64,000 nt of DNA from NCBI RefSeq assembly GCF_018325905.1, contig NZ_AP021901.1:3348001-3412000 (forward strand), given 5' to 3'. The position numbers were made by a program, and so were the translations under genes. Below are positions 17,768 to 26,211 of the stretch, piece after piece. The notes under the pieces were generated by a model, which saw only the letters and a program-made list of their open reading frames with translations, did not search any database and was not told the origin of the DNA. This DNA is from Pseudomonas sp. St316 (GTDB taxonomy: Bacteria; Pseudomonadota; Gammaproteobacteria; Pseudomonadales; Pseudomonadaceae). The stretch's first letter is position 1; each line of letters starts with the position of its first letter.

Positions 17768-20374
17768 TTACTTCTTCATGCCGATACGCCTGCGCATCTC
17801 AGCGGTAATGCTCTGGCGTGTTTTCTTCAGCCCTGCCCAAGGCTCATGGCCCACTTCAGCCAGGCGTTCATGGACGTTGTGCACGTTCCACAGGTTCGCC
17901 CCCTTGAGCTCGGCCACCTCTTCGCGAAAGATCGGCACCGACACCGGCAAACCTTCCCGGGTGCGGGCGGCATACGCGCAAATGGTGGTAGCGCCCAATC
18001 CATTGCGCAGGTAATCGATGAAAATCCGCCCTACCCGGTTCTTCGGCCCGGACACCGCCGAAAAACGGTCCGGCAGCAGCTTGGCCATGTGACTGACAAT
18101 CGCATGGCTGAACCCCTTGACCTCGTCCCAACCCAATTTACGCGTCAGCGGCACCACCACATGGATGCCCTTGCCACCACTGGTCTTGAGAAACGCCTTG
18201 AGCCCCAGCTCATCGAGCACCGATAACGTGAGCTGCGTCGCCTCGACCATGCTTTTCCAGGGCAACGCCGGGTCCGGGTCAAGGTCGAGGACGAAGCGGT
18301 CAGGCTTGTCCAGGTCGACGGACGTCGCATTCCAGGTGTGCAGCTCCACCGTGCTCATCTGCACCGCGCCGATCAGCGCCTCAGCGTTATTGATGATCAT
18401 CACCGGCTGCCCCGTCAGTTCCTTGTCCAGGCTGACGATGCCGGGAATCGCCAGGCGCTCGGAGTTCTTCTGGAAAAACAGCTCACCGGCGATGCCATCC
18501 GGCGCCCTGACCAAGGCCACCGGCCGATCCGCCAGTTCCGGCAGGATGAATTCGGCCACGCTGGCGTAGTACTCGGCCAGTTGCAGCTTGGTGGTGCCGC
18601 TGCTGGCATCAATGACCCGCTCCGGGTGGGTGATACGGACCTTGCCGTCCAAGGCCGGTGCCTTGGCCTTGCTCTTGGTTTTGGCGGGTGTCGGGCCGGG
18701 CTCATCCTTGGCTTTGGTTTTTTTTGCCGCAGCGGTTTTTTTCACGGGCTTGGCAAGCTCCTGGGTAATGTCCTTGGCCGGCTTGTCGTTGCGCAGGCCA
18801 TGGAAGACCGCATGGCGCACCGAGCCGTCCTTGGTCATTTCGGCAAAGGCCACTTCGGCCAACAGTGTCGGTTCGAGCCAGTGCACGCCCTTGGCTTCGT
18901 AACCGGTTGGCGGATTCACCACGGCGGCCTTCTTCGTCTCCAGGGGCAGCAGTTGCTGGTAGATGCTTTTAAGGGTGCTTTCGTTGAACCCGGTACCAAC
19001 CTTGCCGGCGTAGCGCAGCTGGCCACTGTCGGCATCATGCAGCCCCAGCAACAAGGCACCAAAGGCACTGCGTGCCCCCTTGGGATCGCTGAAGCCCACC
19101 ACCACGAATTCCTGGCGATTCTTGCACTTGAGCTTGATCCAGTCGTTGCTGCGCCTGGACACATAGGCACTGCCGATGCGCTTGCCGATCAACCCTTCCA
19201 TCTGCATCTGGCAGGCACTGTCGAGCAGCGCAGCAGGGGTTTCTTCAAAGGCATCGGAAAACCGCAGCAAGGGGCTTTCGCTGGGTTCCAGCACCGCGGC
19301 CAATGCAGCCCGACGCTCTTGCACCGGCACTTTGCGCAAATCCATACCATTAAGGTACGGCAGGTCGAACAGGTAATAGGCGATCTTGCCGCTGCTATTG
19401 GCCTCGAAGGCGTTCTGCAAGGCCTGGAAATCCGGCACGCCCTGTTCGTTGGCGACCACCATTTCACCGTCGAGCCAGGCTGATTCCAATCCCAGCGCGG
19501 CCAAGGCCTCAGCCTGCCGTGGCAACTTATGGGTCCAGTCGTGACCGTTGCGGGTCAGCAGTCTGACGTGGCCGTCTTCGATCCGCGCCATGACCCGGTA
19601 ACCGTCGAACTTGATCTCATAGAGCCATTCACCGTCGGGCGCGCTTTCCACCAGTGTCGCCAGTTCCGGCTTGAGGGTTTCCGGCAACGGACCGGGGACC
19701 GCGCCGTTGAGGGTGGTCTTCGATGAGCGTTTCGGCGATTTCGGCTGGGCGGCTTTTTCCGCTTGTTTCACCGCTTTGGCTGAAGCGGCCTTGCCACGGC
19801 GCCTGGGCACGAGTGTACGATCGCTGAGCACGCTGTCCGGTTCGGCCTGGGCCACGTCATATTCGTTCTCGGGCCGGGCAGCCTCGTCCTGATGCTTGAT
19901 CAGGAACCACTGCTCCTGCTTGCCAGGCATGTGGGTGCGCACCAGGTTCCACAGGCCGCTGAGCTTTTCACCTTGCAGTTCGAACTTGAGCCGGCCTGTT
20001 TCATAGCCTTCGTGGGGATCGCCCTGGGGAATCCAGACGCCTCGGTCCCAGACGATCACGTCACCGGCGCCGTAATGGCCTTCAGGGATGTTGCCCTCGA
20101 ACGTGGCGTAATCCAGCGGATGGTCTTCGACATGCACGGCCAGGCGCTTGGCTTTCGGGTCAAGGGAAGGTCCCTTGGGCACCGCCCAACTCTTGAGCGC
20201 ACCGTCCAGCTCCAGCCGAAAGTCGTAATGCAGCCGCGAAGCATCGTGTTTTTGAATACAGAACTGCAAGGCATGGGCGGTTCTTGCCGATTTGCGCGAG
20301 CGCTTCGCCGCCGGTTCCGGGGTGGCGGCGAAGTCACGCATGCGGTTGTAGTCATCCAGGGTCTTGCGGCTCAT
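17768..20374 (-). CDS. ligD: Bacterial NHEJ DNA ligase D
   Basis: 868 residues with the Pseudomonas-type order of domains. First is the 3'-phosphoesterase (about 35-175, HDASRLHYDFRLELDG with His43/His49 and His85 in VEDHPLDY). Next is the ATP-dependent ligase (about 235-540) with nucleotidyl-transfer Lys255 in EIKFDGYR. Last is the primase-polymerase (about 590-868) with the DLDPDP metal-binding acids and TSGGKGIHVVVPL. Lys/Ala/Pro-rich linkers join the domains. It repairs double-strand breaks with the Ku protein, but no ku gene is in this window. Its ATG overlaps the stop of the YbdK-like ligase by 4 bp, so it is the last gene of a four-gene minus-strand operon. Confidence 0.96.
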   Translation of the reverse strand: MSRKTLDDYNRMRDFAATPEPAAKRSRKSARTAHALQFCIQKHDASRLHYDFRLELDGALKSWAVPKGPSLDPKAKRLAVHVEDHPLDYATFEGNIPEGHYGAGDVIVWDRGVWIPQGDPHEGYETGRLKFELQGEKLSGLWNLVRTHMPGKQEQWFLIKHQDEAARPENEYDVAQAEPDSVLSDRTLVPRRRGKAASAKAVKQAEKAAQPKSPKRSSKTTLNGAVPGPLPETLKPELATLVESAPDGEWLYEIKFDGYRVMARIEDGHVRLLTRNGHDWTHKLPRQAEALAALGLESAWLDGEMVVANEQGVPDFQALQNAFEANSSGKIAYYLFDLPYLNGMDLRKVPVQERRAALAAVLEPSESPLLRFSDAFEETPAALLDSACQMQMEGLIGKRIGSAYVSRRSNDWIKLKCKNRQEFVVVGFSDPKGARSAFGALLLGLHDADSGQLRYAGKVGTGFNESTLKSIYQQLLPLETKKAAVVNPPTGYEAKGVHWLEPTLLAEVAFAEMTKDGSVRHAVFHGLRNDKPAKDITQELAKPVKKTAAAKKTKAKDEPGPTPAKTKSKAKAPALDGKVRITHPERVIDASSGTTKLQLAEYYASVAEFILPELADRPVALVRAPDGIAGELFFQKNSERLAIPGIVSLDKELTGQPVMIINNAEALIGAVQMSTVELHTWNATSVDLDKPDRFVLDLDPDPALPWKSMVEATQLTLSVLDELGLKAFLKTSGGKGIHVVVPLTRKLGWDEVKGFSHAIVSHMAKLLPDRFSAVSGPKNRVGRIFIDYLRNGLGATTICAYAARTREGLPVSVPIFREEVAELKGANLWNVHNVHERLAEVGHEPWAGLKKTRQSITAEMRRRIGMKK

Positions 20375-21534
20375 GCACCACCTGCCACCTGTTGCAACGC
20401 CGGGTCGGCGACCGGCAGCCCAGCGGTTTGCGCGAGTAATTGATCGACCACGCGGCTCAAGGCCTGTTCGACGGAATCGCCCAGTAGCAGCCCCTGTTCG
20501 AAGAGGACAATTTGTCGGTCGGCACTGGTGCCTTCTTGCACCATACGGCGCACCTGCTTGAACACGTCCTGGACACCCAGTTCTGCGGCGGTTTCACCAA
20601 AGGTCTGCTCCGCCAGGGCGAGCCATTCTCCGATCAGCATCGGCTGCTCCTGCCCCTCGACGATAAACTCGGCGAGGATCCCGTGGCGCTTGGCCCGCCA
20701 GCGATTCTCCTTGAGGATCCACTGGGACATCTGGCTGTAGCGGGCGCCCGGACGGCGCTGCGCCACGGCATGGGCCACCATCAGGCGAAACAGCGAGACG
20801 AGGCACAGGACGTCGTCAACCCGAGGACAGGCATCGCAAATGCGCAGTTCCAGCGTGGGATAACGTGAGGAAGGCCGTATCACCCACCAGCAATCGCTGG
20901 GTTGGCGAATGGACCCGGTGCGCATGAGCATGTCGACGTAGCTGGCGAACGCCGACTCGTCTTCGAAAAGCTCCGGCACGCCCATTCGCGGCCATTCATC
21001 GCAGGCCACTTGTCGGTAGCTGCTAAAGCCACTGTAGGCACCGTTCCAGAACGGCGATGAAGCGCTCAAGGCCAGGAACATCGGCAACCAGGGCAGGATC
21101 TCATTCATGACCCGCACCCGATCCTGGGTGGCCGGGACTTCGACATGCACATGCAGGCCCGACAGCACGCTGCGCCGCGCCACCCGCTGGTAATCATCGA
21201 ACAGTTGCTGGAAATGCAGCTCGTCGGTGGGTTGCAGCACTTGGGTCGCCATCGGGTGTGAGCCGGCGCTGAGCAGACCCAGGCCATACGGCGCCAACCG
21301 TTGGTTCAAGCCCGTACGCACCTGGCTCAGGTAGTCGGCGGCCTCGGGGAGGCTGCGAAAGATGGGCGATGCCATCTCGACCTGGCACAGGAACATTTCA
21401 TGGGCGAAATGCTTGCCCAGCTCGGCCTGGCACGCAGCGATAGCCTCCGCGGGTGGTTCACCCGGCATGCAACGGGTTTGCAGATCGGTAATGAAATACT
21501 CCTCTTCAATGCCGAATTTCATGCGCCTGTTCAT
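20371..21534 (-). CDS. YbdK-like carboxylate-amine ligase (GCS2 fold)
   Basis: About 387 residues from ATG 21534, which has a strong GGAGGG at about 8 bases. A longer frame to 21573 is unlikely. The N-terminus MKFGIEEEYFITD is the GCS2/glutamate-cysteine-ligase-2 signature. Further marks are HVHVEVP (about residue 145-151), SPFWNGAYSGFSSYR and LELRICDACP. Such enzymes use ATP to join a carboxylate (often the gamma-carboxyl of glutamate) to an amine; YbdK itself has only weak gamma-glutamylcysteine synthetase activity. It overlaps the upstream methyltransferase by 29 bp and the downstream ligD by 4 bp. The product made in this operon is unknown. Confidence 0.88.
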   Translation of the reverse strand: MNRRMKFGIEEEYFITDLQTRCMPGEPPAEAIAACQAELGKHFAHEMFLCQVEMASPIFRSLPEAADYLSQVRTGLNQRLAPYGLGLLSAGSHPMATQVLQPTDELHFQQLFDDYQRVARRSVLSGLHVHVEVPATQDRVRVMNEILPWLPMFLALSASSPFWNGAYSGFSSYRQVACDEWPRMGVPELFEDESAFASYVDMLMRTGSIRQPSDCWWVIRPSSRYPTLELRICDACPRVDDVLCLVSLFRLMVAHAVAQRRPGARYSQMSQWILKENRWRAKRHGILAEFIVEGQEQPMLIGEWLALAEQTFGETAAELGVQDVFKQVRRMVQEGTSADRQIVLFEQGLLLGDSVEQALSRVVDQLLAQTAGLPVADPALQQVAGGA

Positions 21535-22519
21535 CGATAATCCCTCCGATAACCCCGCCGATACCTGCGCCAATGCGGGTTACAACCAACGCCACCACGG
21601 CGATCCTTTCCACGTTCTGATAACCCAGCGTCAGCAATTCCTCACCAAACACGTCCGGGTCCAATTCCTTGTAGGTCCAGCCGAAATCCGCCGAGTCACG
21701 CCATTGGCCCAGGGCTTCCAGGAACGGGTCGCGCCCATCCATCATCGCCACGCCGGTGTAGAGCACCAGCGAGCCGCCCGGTGTGAGCCGGGGCAAGGCC
21801 TGTTCGACGATGCGCAGCGACAGCCCGGCGCCCAATGCGCCGCCGCCATGGCGGTAGGCGCGCTCGGAGGGATCGGCCATGTACGGCGGGTTGGCGACGA
21901 TCAGGTCGAAGTTGCCTGGCACGTCCTGCAACACGTCGCTGTGGGCGACCTCGACATTGCCCACCTCGGCCAGCGCGGCGTTCACAGCACTCAGGCGCAA
22001 GGCTTGCGGGTTGATGTCCACCGCCAACACTTGCGCTTCACGCCGGGCACGGGCAATCACGATCGCGCCGACGCCGGCGCCGCAACCAATGTCCACGGCG
22101 CGATGCACAGCCGAGAAGTTCTGTTGCAGATGAGTATGGATCAGTTGGGCAAAGCGGTAGCTGTCAGGGCCGAAGAACACCGCATCGGTGGCTTGCGTGG
22201 GGAACTGCGAATGAGCGAACAGCAAGCCATCCAGGCTCGACCAGCGCACCCGGCTGCGCAGCAGGCCGTCGCGTTCTTCCAGCACTTGGGCTTCTTGCAG
22301 TTGCCGCTGTTCATCGGCGCTGATCAGTCCCGGCGCAAACGGCCGCGACCAGCCGAACACGTCCCGCAAGGTCTTGGCGTGTTCATTGCCGGGCCGCTGG
22401 TTGACCCGCTCGTGGGTCAGCGGCGTCGGGGTAATGAAACGGTAGCCGTCGGCTTGCAGGCGCCGGCCCAGTTGCAACAGCGCAAGGTCCGTCTCGGACA
22501 GGCGTTCTTGCTCATTCAT
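21506..22519 (-). CDS. Class I SAM-dependent methyltransferase (PrmC/HemK-like)
   Basis: 337 residues. An N-terminal helical domain (about 1-140) precedes a Rossmann methyltransferase core. Motif I is VDIGCGAGVGAIVIARA (about 185-200), followed by LAVDINPQALRLSAVNA. The catalytic NPPY tetrad occurs in LIVANPPYMADP, which suggests methylation of a planar nitrogen such as a glutamine amide, adenine or a small molecule. It is longer than PrmC and diverges in the N-terminal domain, so it is not the housekeeping release-factor enzyme. It starts 10 bp after the stop of the haem-oxygenase-like gene and overlaps the YbdK-like gene. Confidence 0.85.
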   Translation of the reverse strand: MNEQERLSETDLALLQLGRRLQADGYRFITPTPLTHERVNQRPGNEHAKTLRDVFGWSRPFAPGLISADEQRQLQEAQVLEERDGLLRSRVRWSSLDGLLFAHSQFPTQATDAVFFGPDSYRFAQLIHTHLQQNFSAVHRAVDIGCGAGVGAIVIARARREAQVLAVDINPQALRLSAVNAALAEVGNVEVAHSDVLQDVPGNFDLIVANPPYMADPSERAYRHGGGALGAGLSLRIVEQALPRLTPGGSLVLYTGVAMMDGRDPFLEALGQWRDSADFGWTYKELDPDVFGEELLTLGYQNVERIAVVALVVTRIGAGIGGVIGGIIDEQAHEIRH

Positions 22520-22529
22520 GCAGGGCTCC

Positions 22530-23915
22530 CTAGCGAAGTGCGGATTTGAGTTCGATGAACCGGCGGGTTGCCAGCAGCCCGGCCGGATGGCTGTGGCAAC
22601 GGGCAGAGAGCCAGGGCATCAGGACCTGCATCTGCTCGTCGGGCGCCCGGCCTCGCAGTGCCTGTTGCAAGCGTTGTACATCGGGATCATCCATCGGCGT
22701 CGTTGGCTCGCAAGCGGCAACCGGACCGCGCCGCACGCCAGCCCTTGTGCCCTCGTCCAGCCAGTCACCGGCTATCCAATCGTGCAGCAGCTGTTTTTCA
22801 TAGGGGCTAAATACTCCAAACATGGCTGCGCCAGCCCCGTCGATCAGTGTCCAGAAGCGGCTGTTCTGTGGGTCTTCATGGCGCTTGATCCAGCCCTTGT
22901 TCTGCATGGCCGCCAGGAACCCTTCCAATTGGCCCGGCGCCGAGAGCCACTGGTTGACGGTCTTGCCTTCAAATTTGCAGTAATCAGAGTGCATGTGCTG
23001 GCCGAACGGGCGTTTGCGTTCAAGCATGTCCAGCACTTCTCGATCCAGATCGAACGAACCGATGATGGCTCGACTGCCTTGCCCCAGGTCATTGAGGCGA
23101 TAACCCAACGTCACCCGATGCCAGAAGGCTTCACGGTCCGCTTCCATCGGCATCAGTTGCAGCAGCGATTGCACGGCCTTGTGGGCGTGGCCGGTGCTGG
23201 CGTTGTCGATGGTGACGTGAAGGGTGAAATAGTACGGATCGATGCCCAGTTCGCTCAGCTCATAGGCGCTGATCAACAGATGCAGCGGCAATTGTTCGTA
23301 GCCCAAGTTGTAGCCGATGACCTCCGGCAGGTATTCGTCGCCGGCATAACCCAGGGCCAGTTGCACGGCGCCTTGCAAATAGAGGTCGTCGTCGATGTCC
23401 GGGGCGTCCGACAGGTCGTGCTCGGCGAGCAACTTGCGATAGAGCACCACATGGTTTTGCGCAGGATGGCCGTCCCCCAATTCTTCGAGGTAGGTGCACA
23501 GCAGCCCTTCGAAACGGTGGTCATGCCAGTGCTTGACCACGCCATACAGCCAGGCGCCGTCGACCCGCTTGGTCGGCGCCACGGCTTGGAGGAAGTACAG
23601 GGCGTGGGCCTTGCCGCTGAAAAACTCCCGCGCGCCACCATTTTTGCGCCGTTCCAGGTAGTCCGCGTATTGCCGGGCCACACTGGCGCTGTGTTGCTCG
23701 ACCCAGGCCTGCAGCGCCATGGGGTCATCGGGCATCTCCTGGGCAAGCGCCGCGGCCTTGGCGATGCATTCCTGGAGGAACGCTTGGGCGTGTGCTTGCT
23801 GGCCAGCATCATCGGGGCCCTGGAACAGTCGTTCATAGCATTGGCGTACATGCCCGTCAGGCGTGACAGGGTGCACGGTAGCCGGCCGGGATTGGAGGGG
23901 TGTCAGCGCAGTCAT
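22530..23915 (-). CDS. Iron-containing redox enzyme family protein (haem-oxygenase-like fold)
   Basis: About 461 residues from the ATG at 23915; the 83-codon upstream extension crosses a REP-like palindrome and is not used. The middle part (about 180-340) has the helical pattern of the Haem_oxygenas_2/diiron-oxidase-like superfamily: HWHDHRFEGLL, LGYAGDEYLPEVIGYNLGYEQLPLHLL and ISAYELSELGIDPYYFTLHVTIDN. Members of this fold include non-haem iron oxygenases that act on amino acids and fatty acids. It is the first gene of the operon with the methyltransferase, YbdK-like ligase and ligD, so an oxidised, methylated and ligated small molecule is conceivable. The exact metal ligands cannot be fixed by eye. 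Confidence 0.75.
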   Translation of the reverse strand: MTALTPLQSRPATVHPVTPDGHVRQCYERLFQGPDDAGQQAHAQAFLQECIAKAAALAQEMPDDPMALQAWVEQHSASVARQYADYLERRKNGGAREFFSGKAHALYFLQAVAPTKRVDGAWLYGVVKHWHDHRFEGLLCTYLEELGDGHPAQNHVVLYRKLLAEHDLSDAPDIDDDLYLQGAVQLALGYAGDEYLPEVIGYNLGYEQLPLHLLISAYELSELGIDPYYFTLHVTIDNASTGHAHKAVQSLLQLMPMEADREAFWHRVTLGYRLNDLGQGSRAIIGSFDLDREVLDMLERKRPFGQHMHSDYCKFEGKTVNQWLSAPGQLEGFLAAMQNKGWIKRHEDPQNSRFWTLIDGAGAAMFGVFSPYEKQLLHDWIAGDWLDEGTRAGVRRGPVAACEPTTPMDDPDVQRLQQALRGRAPDEQMQVLMPWLSARCHSHPAGLLATRRFIELKSALR

Positions 23916-24108
23916 AAGGGCCTCTTGGGTTTTCGGCGGACGCTGAATCAGCACGTCTCTTCTGTTGCAGAGCGCCGGCAACGACGAAAAATTCCGTTGG
24001 GTTGAATGCCAGGCGGATAAACGGAGCCATGCAGCTTTGGTGGGAACCCTCGCTTCACCCTGGGCCTCGAATAAGAGGCAAGTGCACCAATACCGCCAAC
24101 TGCACCTT

Positions 24109-24140
24109 TTGTGGCGAGGGGATTTATCCCCGCGCCACAA
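24109..24140. repeat. Perfect 32-bp hairpin, short REP of the GTGGCGAGGGG family
   Basis: TTGTGGCGAGGGGATT pairs with its complement in TATCCCCGCGCCACAA, a near-perfect hairpin. It lies upstream of the antiporter gene and of the divergent iron-enzyme operon. It resembles the common fluorescent-Pseudomonas REP half; without a poly-T it is not an obvious terminator. Confidence 0.7.
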
Positions 24141-24203
24141 GGTTTGATATTGGTCGCTCATCACTGCGTTGCGGCTGGCCTATCCGATACCCAAGGAGCA
24201 ACG

Positions 24204-25541
24204 ATGACCTTCACAACATGGGTAGCGGTGCTTGGCGCCGTGTTGCTGACCCTGGCCTTGACCTCCTCTTATCTGCGCTGGATGCCCGTCACCACCTCGG
24301 CGATGTGCCTGGTGCTGGGCGTCGCTATCGGGCCGCTGGGGTTGGACGTGCTGAAGCTGGACATCAGCGACTCGTCGGTCTGGATGGAACACCTCACGGA
24401 AGTCGCGGTGGTGTTTTCGCTGTTCGTCAGCGGCCTCAAGTTGCGCCTGCCCCTCAAGGACCGCACCTGGCAGGTGGCCTATGGGCTGGCCGGGCCGGTG
24501 ATGATCCTGTGCATCGCCGGCCTGTGCCTGGCATTGCATTATCTGTTCGGGCTCGGTTGGGGTGTGTCGATGCTGATGGGCGCGATGCTGGCACCTACCG
24601 ATCCGGTGCTGGCGGCGCTGGTGCAGGTCAACGATGCGCGGGATGACGACCGGGTACGTTTCGGCCTGTCGGGGGAAGCGGGACTGAACGACGGGACGGC
24701 GTTCCCTTTTGTGATCCTCGGCCTGTTGATGTTGCGTGAAGACGGCAGCGGTTTTCTCGGTGAATGGCTGTTGCACAAGGTCCTCTGGGCGGTGCCGGCC
24801 GGTTTGCTGGTCGGCTACTGGATGGGCCGCGGGATTGGCAAGTTGACCTTGTCGATGCGTATCAGGAATGCCGACAGTACGCTGTCGCCCAATGACTACC
24901 TGGCCCTGGCGCTGATTGCCTTGGCTTACGTCGTGGCCGAGTGGGTCCAGGGCTACGGCTTCCTCTCAGTGTTCGCCGCCGGCCTGGGGCTGCGCCAGGC
25001 TGAGGTCAAGTCCACCGATGAAGCGGCACTGCCGGCAGAACACCTGGTGCTACCGGTGGTGGGCCACGAAACCGTCGATCCCCAGCAGGCGGTCCTGGGT
25101 GATACCGAGTCGCTGGACGATGGTCAATTGGCCGCTGGGGTCATGATGAGCGACATGCTCGCGTTCGGCAGCCTGGTGGAGCGGTCGATGGAGGTGTTCC
25201 TGGTGACCCTGCTCGGCATCGTGCTGGCCAACCATTGGGATTGGCAGGCCTTGGCGATCGGTGCCTTGCTGTTTGCCGTCATCCGCCCGTTGAGTGTGCT
25301 GGCGATACCCTGGGGGCGATTGCTCGACAGACCGCAACGGCTGCTGATCGGCTGGTTTGGCATTCGCGGGATTGGCAGCCTGTTTTATCTGTTTTTCGCC
25401 TTGAACCATGACCTGCAACCGGAGGTGGCGCAACGGTGCATCAACCTCACTCTGTCGGTGGTGGCGTTGAGCATTCTGGTCCACGGTGTCACGACCCAAC
25501 CGACCCTGGCATGGTATGAGCGCCACAAGCATTCGGGCTGA
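24204..25541 (+). CDS. Cation:proton antiporter (NhaP/CPA1 type)
   Basis: 445 residues from the ATG at 24204, which has AAGGAG at 24193-24198. The longer frame from 24111 runs through a palindrome. Eleven to twelve membrane segments are visible. Family motifs are MLAPTDPVLAALVQV and GEAGLNDGTAFPFV, which carry the acidic ion-binding residues of CPA1 Na+(K+)/H+ exchangers. An internal hydrophilic loop of about 60 residues (270-335) is acidic. It should regulate cytoplasmic pH or sodium at the inner membrane. It is convergent with the small membrane protein gene (12-bp gap). Confidence 0.9.
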   Translation: MTFTTWVAVLGAVLLTLALTSSYLRWMPVTTSAMCLVLGVAIGPLGLDVLKLDISDSSVWMEHLTEVAVVFSLFVSGLKLRLPLKDRTWQVAYGLAGPVMILCIAGLCLALHYLFGLGWGVSMLMGAMLAPTDPVLAALVQVNDARDDDRVRFGLSGEAGLNDGTAFPFVILGLLMLREDGSGFLGEWLLHKVLWAVPAGLLVGYWMGRGIGKLTLSMRIRNADSTLSPNDYLALALIALAYVVAEWVQGYGFLSVFAAGLGLRQAEVKSTDEAALPAEHLVLPVVGHETVDPQQAVLGDTESLDDGQLAAGVMMSDMLAFGSLVERSMEVFLVTLLGIVLANHWDWQALAIGALLFAVIRPLSVLAIPWGRLLDRPQRLLIGWFGIRGIGSLFYLFFALNHDLQPEVAQRCINLTLSVVALSILVHGVTTQPTLAWYERHKHSG

Positions 25542-25553
25542 GGCAAGTGTGTC

Positions 25554-26126
25554 TCAACCGCCAGGATTGCCCATCTGGATATAGACCGAATACACCCCCA
25601 ACAACACCCAGAAAGTGGCGAAGATCCAGGGCGTACGCACCGAGAACAGCAGCGACTTGCGGTAGCCTTTGTGCGTCGACTCCCGCTCGCTGAACAGCGG
25701 CGACTCGTCGTACGCCAGGCCCATCAAGGGTTCGGCGCGCAATAACTCGCTCTGCTTGAAATGCCAATGATCGATGATCTCGTAGGCCGCCTTGATGCCC
25801 GGCCAGGCATTGAGCGAACTCAAGAAACCCAGCAAGGCCAGAAATGGCGGCACGATCAGCGTGAACAACTTGCCCCACTCCGGGTTCAGGTTGGCCATGC
25901 ACGAGGCGAATGCGATTACCAGGAAGGATTGGGCGGCCAGGTACGCGTCGGTCCGGTTGGCCAGGATGCTGGTTTCGTACTGGATCTCCCGGCGATAGAA
26001 ATCCAGTCGTTCCTTGGGCGAACCAAACAGTTTGGCGTTGTGTTCCGTCAATTCTTCTTCCGGGGTTGGCCCGGTGAGTATTCTGGGCATTGGGGTGGCT
26101 GTGTCTCGGTGTTGATTCGGACTCAT
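25554..26126 (-). CDS. Conserved membrane protein of unknown function
   Basis: About 190 residues from ATG 26126; ATG 26090 (MPRILTG) is an alternative. I do not recognise the family. The N-terminal 70 residues are soluble, charged and probably helical (LTEHNAKLFGSPKERLDFYR). Then come three likely membrane segments at about residues 72-90, 95-115 and 168-188 (last one TPWIFATFWVLLGVYSVYI). A hydrophilic loop links the second and third. It stands alone between the convergent antiporter gene and the hybrid kinase. Confidence 0.7.
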   Translation of the reverse strand: MSPNQHRDTATPMPRILTGPTPEEELTEHNAKLFGSPKERLDFYRREIQYETSILANRTDAYLAAQSFLVIAFASCMANLNPEWGKLFTLIVPPFLALLGFLSSLNAWPGIKAAYEIIDHWHFKQSELLRAEPLMGLAYDESPLFSERESTHKGYRKSLLFSVRTPWIFATFWVLLGVYSVYIQMGNPGG

Positions 26127-26211
26127 TAGAAGAACCCGGCGCGCGGCAAGTTCAAGCCAATGGATCAGAGACCGAAACGAACCACCTTGTGGCAAGGGGA
26201 ACGAGTGCCTG

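Noticed and set aside
24109..24140. Hairpin considered as a terminator
   Set aside because: No T-tract, and it lies upstream of both flanking genes (between divergent starts).
23915..24164. N-terminal extension of the iron-containing enzyme frame
   Set aside because: It runs through a REP-like hairpin and lacks family character; the ATG at 23915 gives a natural start.
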